DNA of 40,917 bases from an uncultured Lachnospiraceae bacterium (GCA_910577645.1 CAJTOL010000029.1:1-40917), one strand, 5' to 3'; shown: positions 15,460-24,743, counted from the first letter of the stretch. A program made the numbers and translations. Notes: generated by a model from the sequence alone, not told the origin.

Positions 15460-17409
15460 ATGGATAATAACAACAATCAGGATAAGAACAACGGCAAAAT
15501 GTCGCCTAACGGTCAGACCATATTGGTGCTGGTGGTTGCGGCCCTCATTACGCTGATGGTCATTACGCTGATGCGGGATATGGTCACAAAGAATTCCACA
15601 GAGGAGCTTTCTTACACAGAGTATGTGGAAATGGTAGAAGCCGGAAAAGTAGAGGCAGTTCTAATCAGCAATTCGGAGATTACGGTTTATCCCAAAAAAG
15701 AAGCGGGAGAATATTCCCAGCTTATCCGGTATTATACGGTTCGGGTTCCCTCCGACTATAACAATACGGAGAGGCTTTTGGAAAATGGTGTGGATATCAG
15801 GGAGCAGAAGACAGACTCCAGCATTATATTAGAGTCCATTATCAGTTTTGTCATTCCATTTATTATTATTGTAGTTTTTATGAACTTTATGATGCGCCGC
15901 ATGGGCGGCGGCGGGATCATGGGCGTTGGAAAAAGCAATGCCAAGGTCTATGTGCAGAAGGAAACCGGAATTACCTTTAAAGATGTGGCCGGTGAGGACG
16001 AGGCAAAGGAGTCTCTGACGGAGATTGTGGACTTCCTTCACAATCCGGCCAAATACACCCAGATCGGCGCAAAGCTTCCCAAAGGCGCCCTGCTGGTAGG
16101 ACCGCCAGGTACTGGTAAGACCCTTTTGGCCAAGGCAGTGGCCGGCGAGGCTCAGGTGCCTTTTTACTCCTTATCCGGTTCTGACTTTGTAGAAATGTTT
16201 GTAGGCGTGGGAGCATCCCGGGTAAGGGATTTATTTAAGCAGGCTCAGCAGTCAGCGCCATGCATTATTTTTATTGATGAGATTGATGCCATCGGTAAAA
16301 GCCGCGACACCCGCTTTGGCGGAGGCAATGACGAGAGGGAGCAGACCTTAAACCAGCTTCTTTCCGAGATGGACGGCTTTGATTCTTCCAAGGGGCTTTT
16401 GGTTTTGGGAGCAACCAACCGGCCGGAGATTCTGGATCCCGCTCTCCTTCGGCCCGGCCGTTTCGACAGGCGGATTATTGTAGATAAACCGGATTTAAAG
16501 GGAAGAGTAAATATTTTAAAGGTTCACTCCAAGGATGTACTGTTGGATGACAGCGTGGATTTTGAAGAAATTGCCCTGGCAACTTCCGGCGCTGTAGGCG
16601 CGGATCTGGCCAATATGATGAATGAGGCGGCCATTAATGCGGTTAAGAGCGGCAGGCAGGCGGTTTCTCAAAAGGATCTGTTTGAGGCCGTGGAGGTGGT
16701 TCTGGTAGGCAAGGAGAAGAAGGATCGGATCTTGAGCAAGGAGGAACGCCGGATTGTATCTTACCACGAGGTAGGCCACGCCCTGGTCAGCGCCCTTCAA
16801 AAGGATGCGGAGCCGGTTCAGAAGATCACTATTGTACCCAGAACCATGGGGGCTTTGGGCTATGTGATGCAGGTTCCCGAGGAAGAGAAATATTTAAATA
16901 CCAAAAAGGAAATAAATGCTATGCTGGTGGGATATCTGGCTGGCCGGGCTGCCGAGGAGCTGGTTTTTGATACGGTTACCACCGGCGCTGCCAATGATAT
17001 TGAGCAGGCTACCAAGCTTGCCAGGGCTATGGTGACCCAGTACGGTATGTCGGAGCGATTTGGCCTTATGGGCCTTGCCAGCAAAGAGGATATGTATTTA
17101 AGCGGCCGCACCGTATTAAACTGCGGCGATGCCACTGCTGCCGAGATTGATCAGGAAGTTATGATAATTTTAAAGCAGTCTTATGAAGAATCCAAGCGCC
17201 TTCTTTCCGAAAACCGGAAGGCTCTGGATAAGATCGCAGACTTCCTTATTGAAAAAGAGACCATTACGGGGAAGGAATTTATGGAAATTTTCCGTAAGGT
17301 TCAGGAGGAAGAAAAGGGAGAAACTGAAGAGAAGGAAGCTGTTGAAGAAAAAGAAGCAGCCCAAGAGAGTGAAGCTACAAAAGAGAAGGAAGAAGCTCAG
17401 GGAGATTAA
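15460..17409 (+). CDS. ftsH: ATP-dependent zinc metalloprotease FtsH
   Basis: A 649-residue membrane-bound AAA+ protease that unfolds and degrades misassembled membrane proteins and short-lived regulators. TM1 is at about residues 18-38 and TM2 at about 128-146, with a small extracytoplasmic domain between. The AAA module shows Walker A GPPGTGKT (214-221), Walker B IIFIDEIDAIG, and the SRH (ATNRPEILDPALLRPGRFDRR). The zinc site is HEVGH (436-440), where the usual form is HEAGH, with the third ligand in the TGAANDIEQAT region. The last 45 or so residues are a Glu/Lys-rich tail of low complexity. It has its own promoter. A nitroreductase gene begins two bases after the stop. Confidence 0.97.
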   Translation: MDNNNNQDKNNGKMSPNGQTILVLVVAALITLMVITLMRDMVTKNSTEELSYTEYVEMVEAGKVEAVLISNSEITVYPKKEAGEYSQLIRYYTVRVPSDYNNTERLLENGVDIREQKTDSSIILESIISFVIPFIIIVVFMNFMMRRMGGGGIMGVGKSNAKVYVQKETGITFKDVAGEDEAKESLTEIVDFLHNPAKYTQIGAKLPKGALLVGPPGTGKTLLAKAVAGEAQVPFYSLSGSDFVEMFVGVGASRVRDLFKQAQQSAPCIIFIDEIDAIGKSRDTRFGGGNDEREQTLNQLLSEMDGFDSSKGLLVLGATNRPEILDPALLRPGRFDRRIIVDKPDLKGRVNILKVHSKDVLLDDSVDFEEIALATSGAVGADLANMMNEAAINAVKSGRQAVSQKDLFEAVEVVLVGKEKKDRILSKEERRIVSYHEVGHALVSALQKDAEPVQKITIVPRTMGALGYVMQVPEEEKYLNTKKEINAMLVGYLAGRAAEELVFDTVTTGAANDIEQATKLARAMVTQYGMSERFGLMGLASKEDMYLSGRTVLNCGDATAAEIDQEVMIILKQSYEESKRLLSENRKALDKIADFLIEKETITGKEFMEIFRKVQEEEKGETEEKEAVEEKEAAQESEATKEKEEAQGD

Positions 17410-17411
17410 AA

Positions 17412-17981
17412 ATGTTAAAGGATTTAGTAGCAGTAAACCGTTCTTACCGCCGTTTTAACCAGGATGAAAAAGTCAGCAGGGAAACCTTAAAAGAACTGGT
17501 GGATTTAGCCAGAATGGCAGGCTGTACCGGTAATCACCAACCTCTTAAATATTATCTGGCGGCAGAGCCAAACCTTTGTGAGAAAATCTATCCGACCCTG
17601 CTGTGGGCTAGGGATTTACCTGATTGGGACGGACCGGAGGAAGGGGAACGCCCTTCGGCATATATTATTGTCTTATGCGATCAGACCATTGGCAAAAATA
17701 AAATGTGGGATGAGGGGATTGCTGCCCAGACAATTATGCTGGGAGCTGCGGAGAAAGGCTTGGGAGGCTGTATGATAGGAAGCTTTAACCGGCAGGCTTT
17801 GGCAGAGGTTCTGGAGCTGGATACAGAGCGTTACGCCATCAGCCTGGTTCTTGCGCTTGGAAAGCCGAAAGAGAAGGTAGTAGTGGTTCCGGCAGGACAG
17901 GACGGAAGCGTGAAATATTACCGGGATGAAAACCAGATCCATTATGTTCCCAAAAGAAGCCTGGAAGAAATTTTGGTATAA
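17412..17981 (+). CDS. Nitroreductase family protein
   Basis: A 189-residue FMN-dependent oxidoreductase of the nitroreductase superfamily. The N-terminal RSYRRFNQDEKVSRETL block carries the Arg residues that bind the FMN phosphate, TGNHQPLKYYL follows as the usual NxQP region, and the AAQTIMLGAAEKGLGGCMIGSF segment is the central helix and turn. A KEKV segment and the C-terminal basic stretch are normal for the short Firmicute subgroup. Such enzymes reduce nitro compounds, quinones or flavins with NAD(P)H; the natural substrate is not deducible. It begins two bases after ftsH and has AGGGAG as ribosome binding site, so it is co-transcribed with ftsH. A family A repeat follows. Confidence 0.88.
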   Translation: MLKDLVAVNRSYRRFNQDEKVSRETLKELVDLARMAGCTGNHQPLKYYLAAEPNLCEKIYPTLLWARDLPDWDGPEEGERPSAYIIVLCDQTIGKNKMWDEGIAAQTIMLGAAEKGLGGCMIGSFNRQALAEVLELDTERYAISLVLALGKPKEKVVVVPAGQDGSVKYYRDENQIHYVPKRSLEEILV

Positions 17982-17999
17982 CTTTTTATCTTATAACAA

Positions 18000-18100
18000 A
18001 GGGATGTTGTAAAACGAAATGAAGGGACTTTCTATTAGCAGATGTACCGGGGAGCCGGACAGCGCTGACAGAAAGTCCCTGATTTCATTTTGAAATATCC
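18000..18100. repeat. Family A snap-back repeat, copy 4 (long form), between convergent genes
   Basis: GGGATGTTGTAAAA starts the element; AAATGAAGGGACTTTCT pairs with AGAAAGTCCCTGATTTCATT, with a two-base bulge, and ATATCC closes the outer stem. CTATTAGCAGATGT in the loop is identical to copy 1. T-runs lie outside both arms (CTCTTTTTG on the right), so it can serve the nitroreductase gene and probably the convergent DUF1846 gene. Confidence 0.8.
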
Positions 18101-18108
18101 TCTTTTTG

Positions 18109-19587
18109 TTAGTGATAAATCTTCTTATGTTCGTAAATAGGCTCAGAGGTTAACTGAACTCCTAATTTCTTAAACATGGTAATATCCACAGCGGACAACA
18201 TAACCGAAGTATGAACCTGACAGCCCCGAAGCTTGGGAAGCTGGTCCAAAGCAATCTGTGCATTGCAGTCTGTAGCGGCACACATGGACAGGGCAATGAG
18301 GACCTCGTCGGTGTGAAGCCGGGGGTTTTTGCTGCCCAGGTAATTGGTCTTTAAGGTTTGAATCGGTTCAATGGCAGAGGGGGCGATAAGGTGGACATCA
18401 TGGGGAATATTCCCCAAAACCTTTACCGCGTTTAACAAAAGGGCGGCGGAAGCTCCCAGAAGATTGCTGGTTTTGCCTGTGACAATGGTTCCGTCCTCCA
18501 ATTCCATGGCAGCCGCCGGTGCTTTGATAGATTCTGCCAGTTCCTTACAGGGATTTATCACCGTACGCATGTCCGGATTGGTATGGGCCTGCTTCATCAG
18601 AAGCTCGATCTTATAGATTTCCTCCTGAGTAGCTTCCTCATGAACCAGACGGACCAGGGCCTCGTAATACCGGCGGATAATTTCCTGACAGGAAGCCTTG
18701 CGGCACACATCATCATCCACAATGCACTTGCCTGCCATATTCACGCCCATATCTGTTGGGGATTTGTAAGGGCTTTCCCCGTAAATCCCTTCAAAAATGG
18801 CATTGAGCACCGGGAAAATCTCTACGTCCCGGTTATAATTGACTGCGGTGGTTCCATAGGCTTCCAGATGGAAGGGATCGATCATATTTACGTCATTTAA
18901 GTCGGCTGTAGCCGCCTCGTAGGCCAGGTTTATGGGATGTTTTAAAGGCAGATTCCAGATGGGAAAGGTTTCAAATTTAGCGTAGCCGGCTTTAATACCG
19001 CGTTTATTCTCATGGTAAAGCTGGGAAAGGCAGGTGGCCATTTTGCCGCTTCCCGGTCCGGGAGCAGTGATAATAACCAAAGGCTTTGACGTTTCGATAT
19101 AATCATTTTTTCCGTAACCTGCATCGCTGACGATGAGAGGTACATTGCTGGGATAACCCTCAATAATATAGTGGCGGTATACCCGGATTCCCATATGCTC
19201 CAGCTTGGTTTTAAACTGATCCGCGCTGGACTGGCCGGAATACTGGGTGATGACAACGCTTCCCACATACAGCCCCTTATCGGTGTACTCCTGAATAAGG
19301 CGAAGGACATCCACATCGTAGGTTATTCCCAAATCGCCCCGAACTTTATTTTTTTCAATATCAGAAGCGCTGATGGCGATAAGAATCTCGGCCTGATCTG
19401 CCAACTGAAGAAGCATCCGCAGCTTGCTGTCAGGAGCAAAGCCGGGAAGAACCCGGGATGCATGATAGTCGTCAAAAAGCTTGCCGCCAAACTCCAGGTA
19501 AAGCTTGTCCCCAAATTGCCCAATCCGCTCTCGGATATGTTGAGACTGCATGGTAAGATACTGGTTGTTGTCAAATCCGGTTTTCAT
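18109..19587 (-). CDS. DUF1846 family protein
   Basis: A 492-residue cytoplasmic protein matching the DUF1846 family in length and in blocks such as KTGFDNNQYLTMQSQHIRER, FGGKLFDDYHASRVLPGF and YETSKP-like IETSKPLVIITAPGPGSGKM. The GPGSGKM segment resembles a phosphate-binding loop. Function is not established; solved structures suggest a nucleotide- or nucleic-acid-related fold, but I claim no activity. The open frame extends upstream to 19779, but the extension reads as a low-quality leader that crosses the promoter; the ATG at 19587 has AGGAGAGG upstream and matches the usual family start. It converges with the nitroreductase gene on a shared hairpin. Confidence 0.88.
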   Translation of the reverse strand: MKTGFDNNQYLTMQSQHIRERIGQFGDKLYLEFGGKLFDDYHASRVLPGFAPDSKLRMLLQLADQAEILIAISASDIEKNKVRGDLGITYDVDVLRLIQEYTDKGLYVGSVVITQYSGQSSADQFKTKLEHMGIRVYRHYIIEGYPSNVPLIVSDAGYGKNDYIETSKPLVIITAPGPGSGKMATCLSQLYHENKRGIKAGYAKFETFPIWNLPLKHPINLAYEAATADLNDVNMIDPFHLEAYGTTAVNYNRDVEIFPVLNAIFEGIYGESPYKSPTDMGVNMAGKCIVDDDVCRKASCQEIIRRYYEALVRLVHEEATQEEIYKIELLMKQAHTNPDMRTVINPCKELAESIKAPAAAMELEDGTIVTGKTSNLLGASAALLLNAVKVLGNIPHDVHLIAPSAIEPIQTLKTNYLGSKNPRLHTDEVLIALSMCAATDCNAQIALDQLPKLRGCQVHTSVMLSAVDITMFKKLGVQLTSEPIYEHKKIYH

Positions 19588-19648
19588 ACAAGGTGGCCTC
19601 TCCTCTTCTTTAAAGTAAAATTTCAATGTAAAAACAATACAATTTAGA

Positions 19649-19677
19649 ATTATATCATAATAAAATGACAGGGTCAA
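19649..19677 (-). promoter_or_regulatory. Promoter of the DUF1846 gene
   Basis: On the reverse strand, TTGACC (19677-19672) and TATAAT (19654-19649) with a 17-base spacer. Transcription would begin near 19642, after which the ATG at 19587 is the first well-placed start. Confidence 0.7.
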
Positions 19678-19759
19678 AAGGTATTTTGCCTCTATGATAG
19701 GCTGATTTTTCCTCCTTATGCGCTGCGGGATTCTCAAAATACTTATAATGTGGGGAATC

Positions 19760-19813
19760 ATTAGCCTATAATCGGCCAAAATGCTTGGCTAATCCCAAAA
19801 AATGTGGTAAAAT
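19760..19813 (+). promoter_or_regulatory. Promoter and inverted repeat of the glycoside hydrolase-like gene
   Basis: TTGGCT (19785-19790) and TAAAAT (19808-19813) have a 17-base spacer. An inverted repeat, ATTAGCC (19760-19766) and GGCTAAT (19787-19793), overlaps the -35 region, with a nested GCCAA/TTGGC pair. It could be an operator. Confidence 0.4.
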
Positions 19814-19879
19814 AACCATTACCAACAATTGCATGAAAATTATTTGATGATGATTTAGAAAGAAAAAGAGGATGCTTTT

Positions 19880-21211
19880 ATGAAGAGAAAGACAGCGCTC
19901 CTGCTTTTCCTTCTGTTCTGCATGTTCAGCCTGACGGGCTGCAAGCGGTATGATCCCATTATGGATTTGACAGAAGAAGGACAGGGGAGAGAGAATGGAG
20001 ACGGGACAATGGGCCGATCCTCAGAAGCATCTGGCGAAGGTTTGACAGAAGGCGAGGCATTAGAAGCAGGCCAGATAAAAAACAGGCCGGAGTCAGCAAG
20101 GGAGGACGGGATTATTCGCATTTCCAGTAAGCCCGGCCGAAACCGGGTTAAGGTAAAGGGGATTTACCTGAGCGCCAATACAGCCGGATCTTCCGCCAGA
20201 ATGGATGAAATTATCCGTTATATTGATGCTACTGAGCTGAATACAGTGGTAATTGATGTAAAGGACGATTTCGGCAATGTTACGTTTAAGATGGACAGCC
20301 CGGTAGTCAATGAGATTGATGCAGTAAAGGCCTATATCGGCGATATGGAGGCTTTGGCAAAAAAGCTAAAGGAGCACAATATTTATATGATTGCCCGGAT
20401 TCCTGCTTTTCGGGATCCTTATCTGGCAGAAAAAAAGCCGGAGTGGTGCTTAAAGCGTTCAGATGGCAGTATTTACAAGGATAATAAAGGCCAGGCATGG
20501 GTAGATCCATATAAGAGAGAGGTTTGGGAGTACCTGGTGGAGATCGGAAAAAAGGCCGGGGAAGTTGGATTTGACGAGATCCAGTTTGATTATGTGCGGT
20601 TTTGTACGGAACGGGGCATGGATGACGTGGTGTTTGATGATGCCGACACCAACGGGATGGATAAGCCCCAGATTATTACCGAATTTATTCAATATGCCTA
20701 TGAGGAGCTGACAGGGGAAGGACTGTTTGTGTCTGCGGATGTATTCGGAACGATTATCAGCAGCCCTACAGATGCCCAGACAGTGGGGCAGGTTTACGGC
20801 GAGATGGCGGCCAATCTGGACTTTATCTGCCCTATGATTTATCCCTCTCACTACGGTAACGGGAATTTCGGAGTGGATTACCCGGATACTAAGCCCTACG
20901 AGACCATTCTGGGAGCCCTGGAAGGATCCAGGAGAGAACTGAAAAAATTCGAGGCAGAGGGAAAGAAGCTGGCTACAGTCAGGCCCTGGCTTCAGGACTT
21001 TACCGCCTCTTATCTGGAACATCATATCGTATACGGGGATGCAGAGGTCAGGGCTCAGATCCAGGCGGTTTATGATGCTGGCTACGATGAGTGGATTTTG
21101 TGGAGCGCGGCCAACCGCTATCATTACGGCGCGCTTTTAACGCCTGAGGAAGCAAAGGCTCAGTCTGCCGCCATGGAAGAATCCAGGGCGCCGCTTGAAC
21201 AGCAGCCTTAA
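19880..21211 (+). CDS. Lipoprotein with putative glycoside hydrolase domain (DUF4015)
   Basis: A 443-residue exported protein. The signal peptide ends in a lipobox (SLTGC, Cys at about residue 21). A low-complexity, Glu/Gly-rich linker runs to about 80. From about residue 90 the DUF4015 (GH13-like TIM barrel) pattern begins: KGIYLSANTAG, TVVIDVKDDFG, IYMIARIPAFRDP, WVDPYKREVWEYLVEIGKKA, GFDEIQFDYVRFC, LFVSADVFG and ICPMIYPSHYG. The Asp/Glu at the strand ends are in the places where glycosidases carry catalytic acids. The protein is anchored outside the membrane and probably acts on cell-wall or secondary polymer glycans; the substrate is unknown. Confidence 0.85.
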   Translation: MKRKTALLLFLLFCMFSLTGCKRYDPIMDLTEEGQGRENGDGTMGRSSEASGEGLTEGEALEAGQIKNRPESAREDGIIRISSKPGRNRVKVKGIYLSANTAGSSARMDEIIRYIDATELNTVVIDVKDDFGNVTFKMDSPVVNEIDAVKAYIGDMEALAKKLKEHNIYMIARIPAFRDPYLAEKKPEWCLKRSDGSIYKDNKGQAWVDPYKREVWEYLVEIGKKAGEVGFDEIQFDYVRFCTERGMDDVVFDDADTNGMDKPQIITEFIQYAYEELTGEGLFVSADVFGTIISSPTDAQTVGQVYGEMAANLDFICPMIYPSHYGNGNFGVDYPDTKPYETILGALEGSRRELKKFEAEGKKLATVRPWLQDFTASYLEHHIVYGDAEVRAQIQAVYDAGYDEWILWSAANRYHYGALLTPEEAKAQSAAMEESRAPLEQQP

Positions 21212-21279
21212 TTGCTTTTAGAAGTCCGCCGCTCAAAAGTATATCCGGCTATATCAGCCGGAAAGGACAAGGTGAAAAC

Positions 21280-21825
21280 ATGGACAGAATTCCAAGACCA
21301 GGTGAATTTTACCGTCATTTTAAAAACCATTTATATCAGGTGATTGCCGTGGCTTCCCATACGGAAACAGGGGAAAAACTGGTGGTTTACCAGGCCCTTT
21401 ACGGGGAATTTGGGGTGTACGCCAGGCCGCTTTCCTCATTTAACAGCCCGGTAGACCAGGGAAAATATCCGGATACCGGCCAAAAGCTGCGGTTTGTTAA
21501 GGTGGAGCCTGTCCGGGAAGAGGACTGCGTCCGACTCTGTGAGGCAGGCATACAGGACGCCTGCCCTGAGGAATGTAATGAATGTGACAACAATGCTGCC
21601 GGTGAGCCCCACCCTCTTCTCATGGAGTTTTTGGATGCCGGTGACTTTGGGCAGCAGATTGAGATTTTAAAGACAATGAAGGGGAAAGTTGCCCAGAAGG
21701 AGCTGGACAGCATCTATGTGGTGCTGGATATATCTCCATTATCTGGGGATGAGGACAGTCAGCTAAACCAGCTGGTAAAGATCCTGGAGACAAGAAGAAA
21801 GTACGATGGAAGCCGGCTGCGTTGA
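21280..21825 (+). CDS. DUF1653 domain protein
   Basis: A 181-residue soluble protein. Residues 5-70 form the DUF1653 domain (PRPGEFYRHFKNHLYQVI, then ETGEKLVVYQALYGEFGVYARPLSSF), a small beta-rich domain common in bacteria and often found alone. The remaining 110 residues include a short Cys cluster (residues 87-105, with CNEC) and an acidic, helix-rich tail. Function is unknown. AAGGACAAGG precedes the ATG, and a strong terminator overlaps its stop codon, so it forms the end of a unit with the glycoside hydrolase-like gene. Confidence 0.82.
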   Translation: MDRIPRPGEFYRHFKNHLYQVIAVASHTETGEKLVVYQALYGEFGVYARPLSSFNSPVDQGKYPDTGQKLRFVKVEPVREEDCVRLCEAGIQDACPEECNECDNNAAGEPHPLLMEFLDAGDFGQQIEILKTMKGKVAQKELDSIYVVLDISPLSGDEDSQLNQLVKILETRRKYDGSRLR

Positions 21826-21840
21826 TGGAGCCGGCTTTTG
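21810..21840 (+). terminator. Terminator overlapping the end of the DUF1653 gene
   Basis: AAGCCGGC (21810-21817) pairs with GCCGGCTT (21830-21837), followed by TT. The left arm is inside the coding region, before the TGA at 21823-21825. Confidence 0.65.
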
Positions 21841-21865
21841 CTGTATGTTGATTTAGGAGGATGAT

Positions 21866-23746
21866 ATGGTTTTTGATATTGAAGAAGAATTAAAAAAGCT
21901 TCCGGCCCAGCCGGGAGTGTATTTGATGCATGACGGGAAGGACGAGATCATATATGTAGGTAAGGCTGTAAGCCTGAAAAACCGGGTGCGCCAGTATTTT
22001 CAGAGCAGCAGGAACAAGACAGCCAAAATCCAGCAGATGGTTTCCAAAATTGCCAGATTTGAATATATTATCACAGATTCGGAGATGGAGGCCCTGGTGT
22101 TGGAATGTAATCTGATTAAAGAGTACCGGCCCAGGTATAACACCATGTTAAAAGATGACAAGGGATATCCTTATATCAGGGCCACCGTATATGAGGACTA
22201 TCCCAGACTTCAGTTTGCCCGCGCTATGAAACGGGACAAAAGCCGGTATTTCGGCCCTTATACCAGCGCCGGAGCCGTAAAGGACACCCTGGATCTGGTA
22301 TGCAAACTTTATCAGCTCCGCACTTGCCAGAGAGTGCTTCCACGGGATGAGGGAAAAGAGCGGCCATGCCTCAATTACCATATTAAGCAGTGCCAGGCCC
22401 CATGCCAGGGATATATCAGCAAGGAAGACTACCGGGCGGGGTTTAATCAGGCTCTGGAGTTTTTAAACGGAAATTTCGATCCGGTGGTGAAATCCCTGGA
22501 GGCAAAAATGCTGGAAGCTTCCGACAACATGGACTTTGAGAAGGCTATTGAGTTCCGGGAGCTGTTGGCCAGCGTTAAGCACATAGCCCAGAAGCAGAAA
22601 ATTACCAGCCAAACTATGGAGGACAGGGACATTATTGCCATGGCAAAGGCAGGAGAGGACGCAGTGGTTCAGGTATTTTTTGTCCGTGAGGGGAAACTTA
22701 TCGGGCGGGATCATTTCCGACTGTCTGTTGCAATAGATGAGGAAAAAGGAGCGGTTTTAACCAGCTTTGTCAAGCAGTTTTATGCAGGAGTCCCCTTTAT
22801 TCCCAGGGAATTGTGGGTTCAGGCGCCTTTGGAGGACGAGGAGATTATTACCCGGTGGCTAAGTGCAAAAAGGGGACAAAAGGTGCACATTACTGTGCCT
22901 CAAAAAGGGGATAAGGAGCGCCTGGTGGAGCTGGCAGCCAAAAACGCATCTATGGTACTGATACAGGATTCGGAAAAGATTAAGAGAGAAGAGCTTCGAA
23001 CCATTGGGGCCATGAACCAGGTGGGTTCCTGGATTAATCTGCCCAAGGTAAGCCGCATTGAAGCCTTTGATATCTCAAACATCAGCGGCGTGGAGTCGGT
23101 TGGCTCTATGATTGTCTACGAGGACGGAAAGCCTAAGCGAAGCGATTACCGTAAATTCCGTATCCGCACCGTCCAGGGTCCCAACGATTACGCTTCCATG
23201 GAGGAGGTGTTAAAAAGACGGTTCTCTCATGGCCTTGAGGAAGCCAGGGAGCTGGAGGAAAAGGGCATGGATATCTCTTATGGAAGCTTTACCCGTTTTC
23301 CGGATTTGATTATGATGGACGGCGGCAGAGGCCAGGTAAACATTGCCCTTAAGGTACTTTCCCAGCTGGGACTTTCCATTCCGGTTTGTGGAATGGTAAA
23401 GGACGACAGCCACCGGACAAGAGGGCTTTATTATGACAATGTGGAGATTCCCATAGACCGCCATTCAGAAGGCTTTCGCCTTATTACCCGAATTCAGGAC
23501 GAGGCCCACCGGTTTGCTATCGAATATCACAGAAGCTTAAGAAGCAAGACCCAGGTAAAGTCTATTTTAGACGATATCAGCGGTATCGGTCCTTCCAGAA
23601 GAAAGGCCCTTATGCGGCATTTTAAAGAAATCGAAAAAATTCAGCAGGCATCAGTAGAGGAACTCTTAAAAGTTCCGGGGATGAACCGGCAGGCAGCGGA
23701 AGCAGTATGGGGATTTTTCCGAAAACCTGCTTGTCAAACCCCATAG
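21866..23746 (+). CDS. uvrC: Excinuclease ABC subunit C
   Basis: A 626-residue nuclease that makes both incisions in nucleotide excision repair after UvrA2-UvrB finds damage. The N-terminal GIY-YIG domain is at about residues 14-95 (PGVYLMHDGKDEIIYVGKA). Four cysteines at 154, 168, 176 and 180 match the [4Fe-4S] cluster ligands known in UvrC. A UvrB-interacting (UVR) motif follows at about 208-240 (MDFEKAIEFRELL), then the RNase H-like domain with FDISNISG, and a C-terminal helix-hairpin-helix pair (ISGIGPSRRKALM). Length is normal. AGGAGG sits eight bases before the ATG. The downstream promoter of hprK overlaps its 3' end. Confidence 0.97.
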   Translation: MVFDIEEELKKLPAQPGVYLMHDGKDEIIYVGKAVSLKNRVRQYFQSSRNKTAKIQQMVSKIARFEYIITDSEMEALVLECNLIKEYRPRYNTMLKDDKGYPYIRATVYEDYPRLQFARAMKRDKSRYFGPYTSAGAVKDTLDLVCKLYQLRTCQRVLPRDEGKERPCLNYHIKQCQAPCQGYISKEDYRAGFNQALEFLNGNFDPVVKSLEAKMLEASDNMDFEKAIEFRELLASVKHIAQKQKITSQTMEDRDIIAMAKAGEDAVVQVFFVREGKLIGRDHFRLSVAIDEEKGAVLTSFVKQFYAGVPFIPRELWVQAPLEDEEIITRWLSAKRGQKVHITVPQKGDKERLVELAAKNASMVLIQDSEKIKREELRTIGAMNQVGSWINLPKVSRIEAFDISNISGVESVGSMIVYEDGKPKRSDYRKFRIRTVQGPNDYASMEEVLKRRFSHGLEEARELEEKGMDISYGSFTRFPDLIMMDGGRGQVNIALKVLSQLGLSIPVCGMVKDDSHRTRGLYYDNVEIPIDRHSEGFRLITRIQDEAHRFAIEYHRSLRSKTQVKSILDDISGIGPSRRKALMRHFKEIEKIQQASVEELLKVPGMNRQAAEAVWGFFRKPACQTP

Positions 23747-23760
23747 AAAGCTTGTATACT
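23731..23760 (+). promoter_or_regulatory. Promoter of the hprK-murB-rapZ-whiA-HPr operon
   Basis: TTGTCA at 23731-23736 and TATACT at 23755-23760 with an 18-base spacer; the -35 lies within the last codons of uvrC. A further AT-rich ATAATATAAC follows. Confidence 0.55.
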
Positions 23761-23798
23761 ATAATATAACATCAATGTGAAGCAAAGGAGAGTGCTCT

Positions 23799-24728
23799 AT
23801 GTACGGCGTAACTATTACCGAAATTATCAATAAGCTCCACCTGGACAATATGACCCCTGAGATTGATACGGATAAAATCGTGGTATCCCATCCGGATGTC
23901 AACCGTCCGGCTCTTCAGCTAACCGGATTTTTTGAGCATTTTGATAATGAGCGGGTTCAGATTATTGGATTTGTGGAGCAGGCATATTTAAATAATTTAA
24001 CTTCGGAGCGCAAGAGAGAGATTTACGATAAACTGCTGGCCTGCCAGATTCCCTGTCTGATTTACAGCCGAAATATGGGGCCGGATGAGGATATGCTGGA
24101 TATGGCAAACCACTACGGAGTGCCCTGCCTGGTTTCCAATAAAGCTACCTCAGATTTGATGGCGGAGGTAATCCGCTGGCTTAATGTAAAGCTGGCTCCC
24201 TGCATCAGCATCCACGGCGTGTTGGTAGATGTATTTGGCGAGGGCGTGTTGATTATGGGCGAGAGCGGCATTGGGAAGAGTGAGGCAGCTCTGGAGCTGA
24301 TTAAAAGGGGCCATCGTCTGGTTACCGATGATGTGGTGGAGCTTCGCAAGGTCAGCGATGACACCCTTATCGGAAGCGCACCGGATATTACCAGGCATTT
24401 TATTGAGCTGAGAGGAATTGGGATTATTGATGTAAAAACTTTGTTCGGCGTTGAGAGCGTAAAAGATACCCAGTCTATTGATATGGTTATTAAATTAGAA
24501 GATTGGAATAAAGATAAAGAGTATGACAGGCTGGGCCTGGAGGATCAATATACGGAGTTTTTGGGAAACCGGGTAGTCTGCCACTCCATTCCCATTCGGC
24601 CCGGCAGGAATCTGGCCATTATCGTAGAGTCTGCTGCGGTAAACCACCGGCAGAAAAAGATGGGCTACAATGCGGCCAAGGAGCTTTATAACCGTGTTCA
24701 GGCCAACCTGACCAGACAGGGAATCTGA
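23799..24728 (+). CDS. hprK: HPr kinase/phosphorylase
   Basis: A 309-residue bifunctional enzyme that phosphorylates Ser46 of HPr (and Crh) with ATP or PPi and reverses it with phosphate, controlling carbon catabolite repression. The N-terminal domain runs to about residue 130. The catalytic domain has SIHG (catalytic His), Walker A GESGIGKS (154-161), the ELRGIGIIDVK signature, and the C-terminal K-loop region (IPIRPGRNLA). The ribosome binding site AAAGGAG is 9 bases before the ATG. It heads an operon that ends with a Crh-like HPr paralogue (27563), its plausible substrate. Length and motifs are typical. Confidence 0.96.
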   Translation: MYGVTITEIINKLHLDNMTPEIDTDKIVVSHPDVNRPALQLTGFFEHFDNERVQIIGFVEQAYLNNLTSERKREIYDKLLACQIPCLIYSRNMGPDEDMLDMANHYGVPCLVSNKATSDLMAEVIRWLNVKLAPCISIHGVLVDVFGEGVLIMGESGIGKSEAALELIKRGHRLVTDDVVELRKVSDDTLIGSAPDITRHFIELRGIGIIDVKTLFGVESVKDTQSIDMVIKLEDWNKDKEYDRLGLEDQYTEFLGNRVVCHSIPIRPGRNLAIIVESAAVNHRQKKMGYNAAKELYNRVQANLTRQGI

Positions 24729-24743
24729 TGGAAAGGAGAAACG

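Noticed and set aside
19588..19779. N-terminal extension of the DUF1846 protein
   Set aside because: It runs across a good promoter (19649-19677) and does not fit the family start; the ATG at 19587 has its own ribosome binding site.
20459..21124. A 221-codon reverse open frame within the glycoside hydrolase-like gene
   Set aside because: Antisense to a well-supported gene; composition follows the codon pattern of the sense strand.
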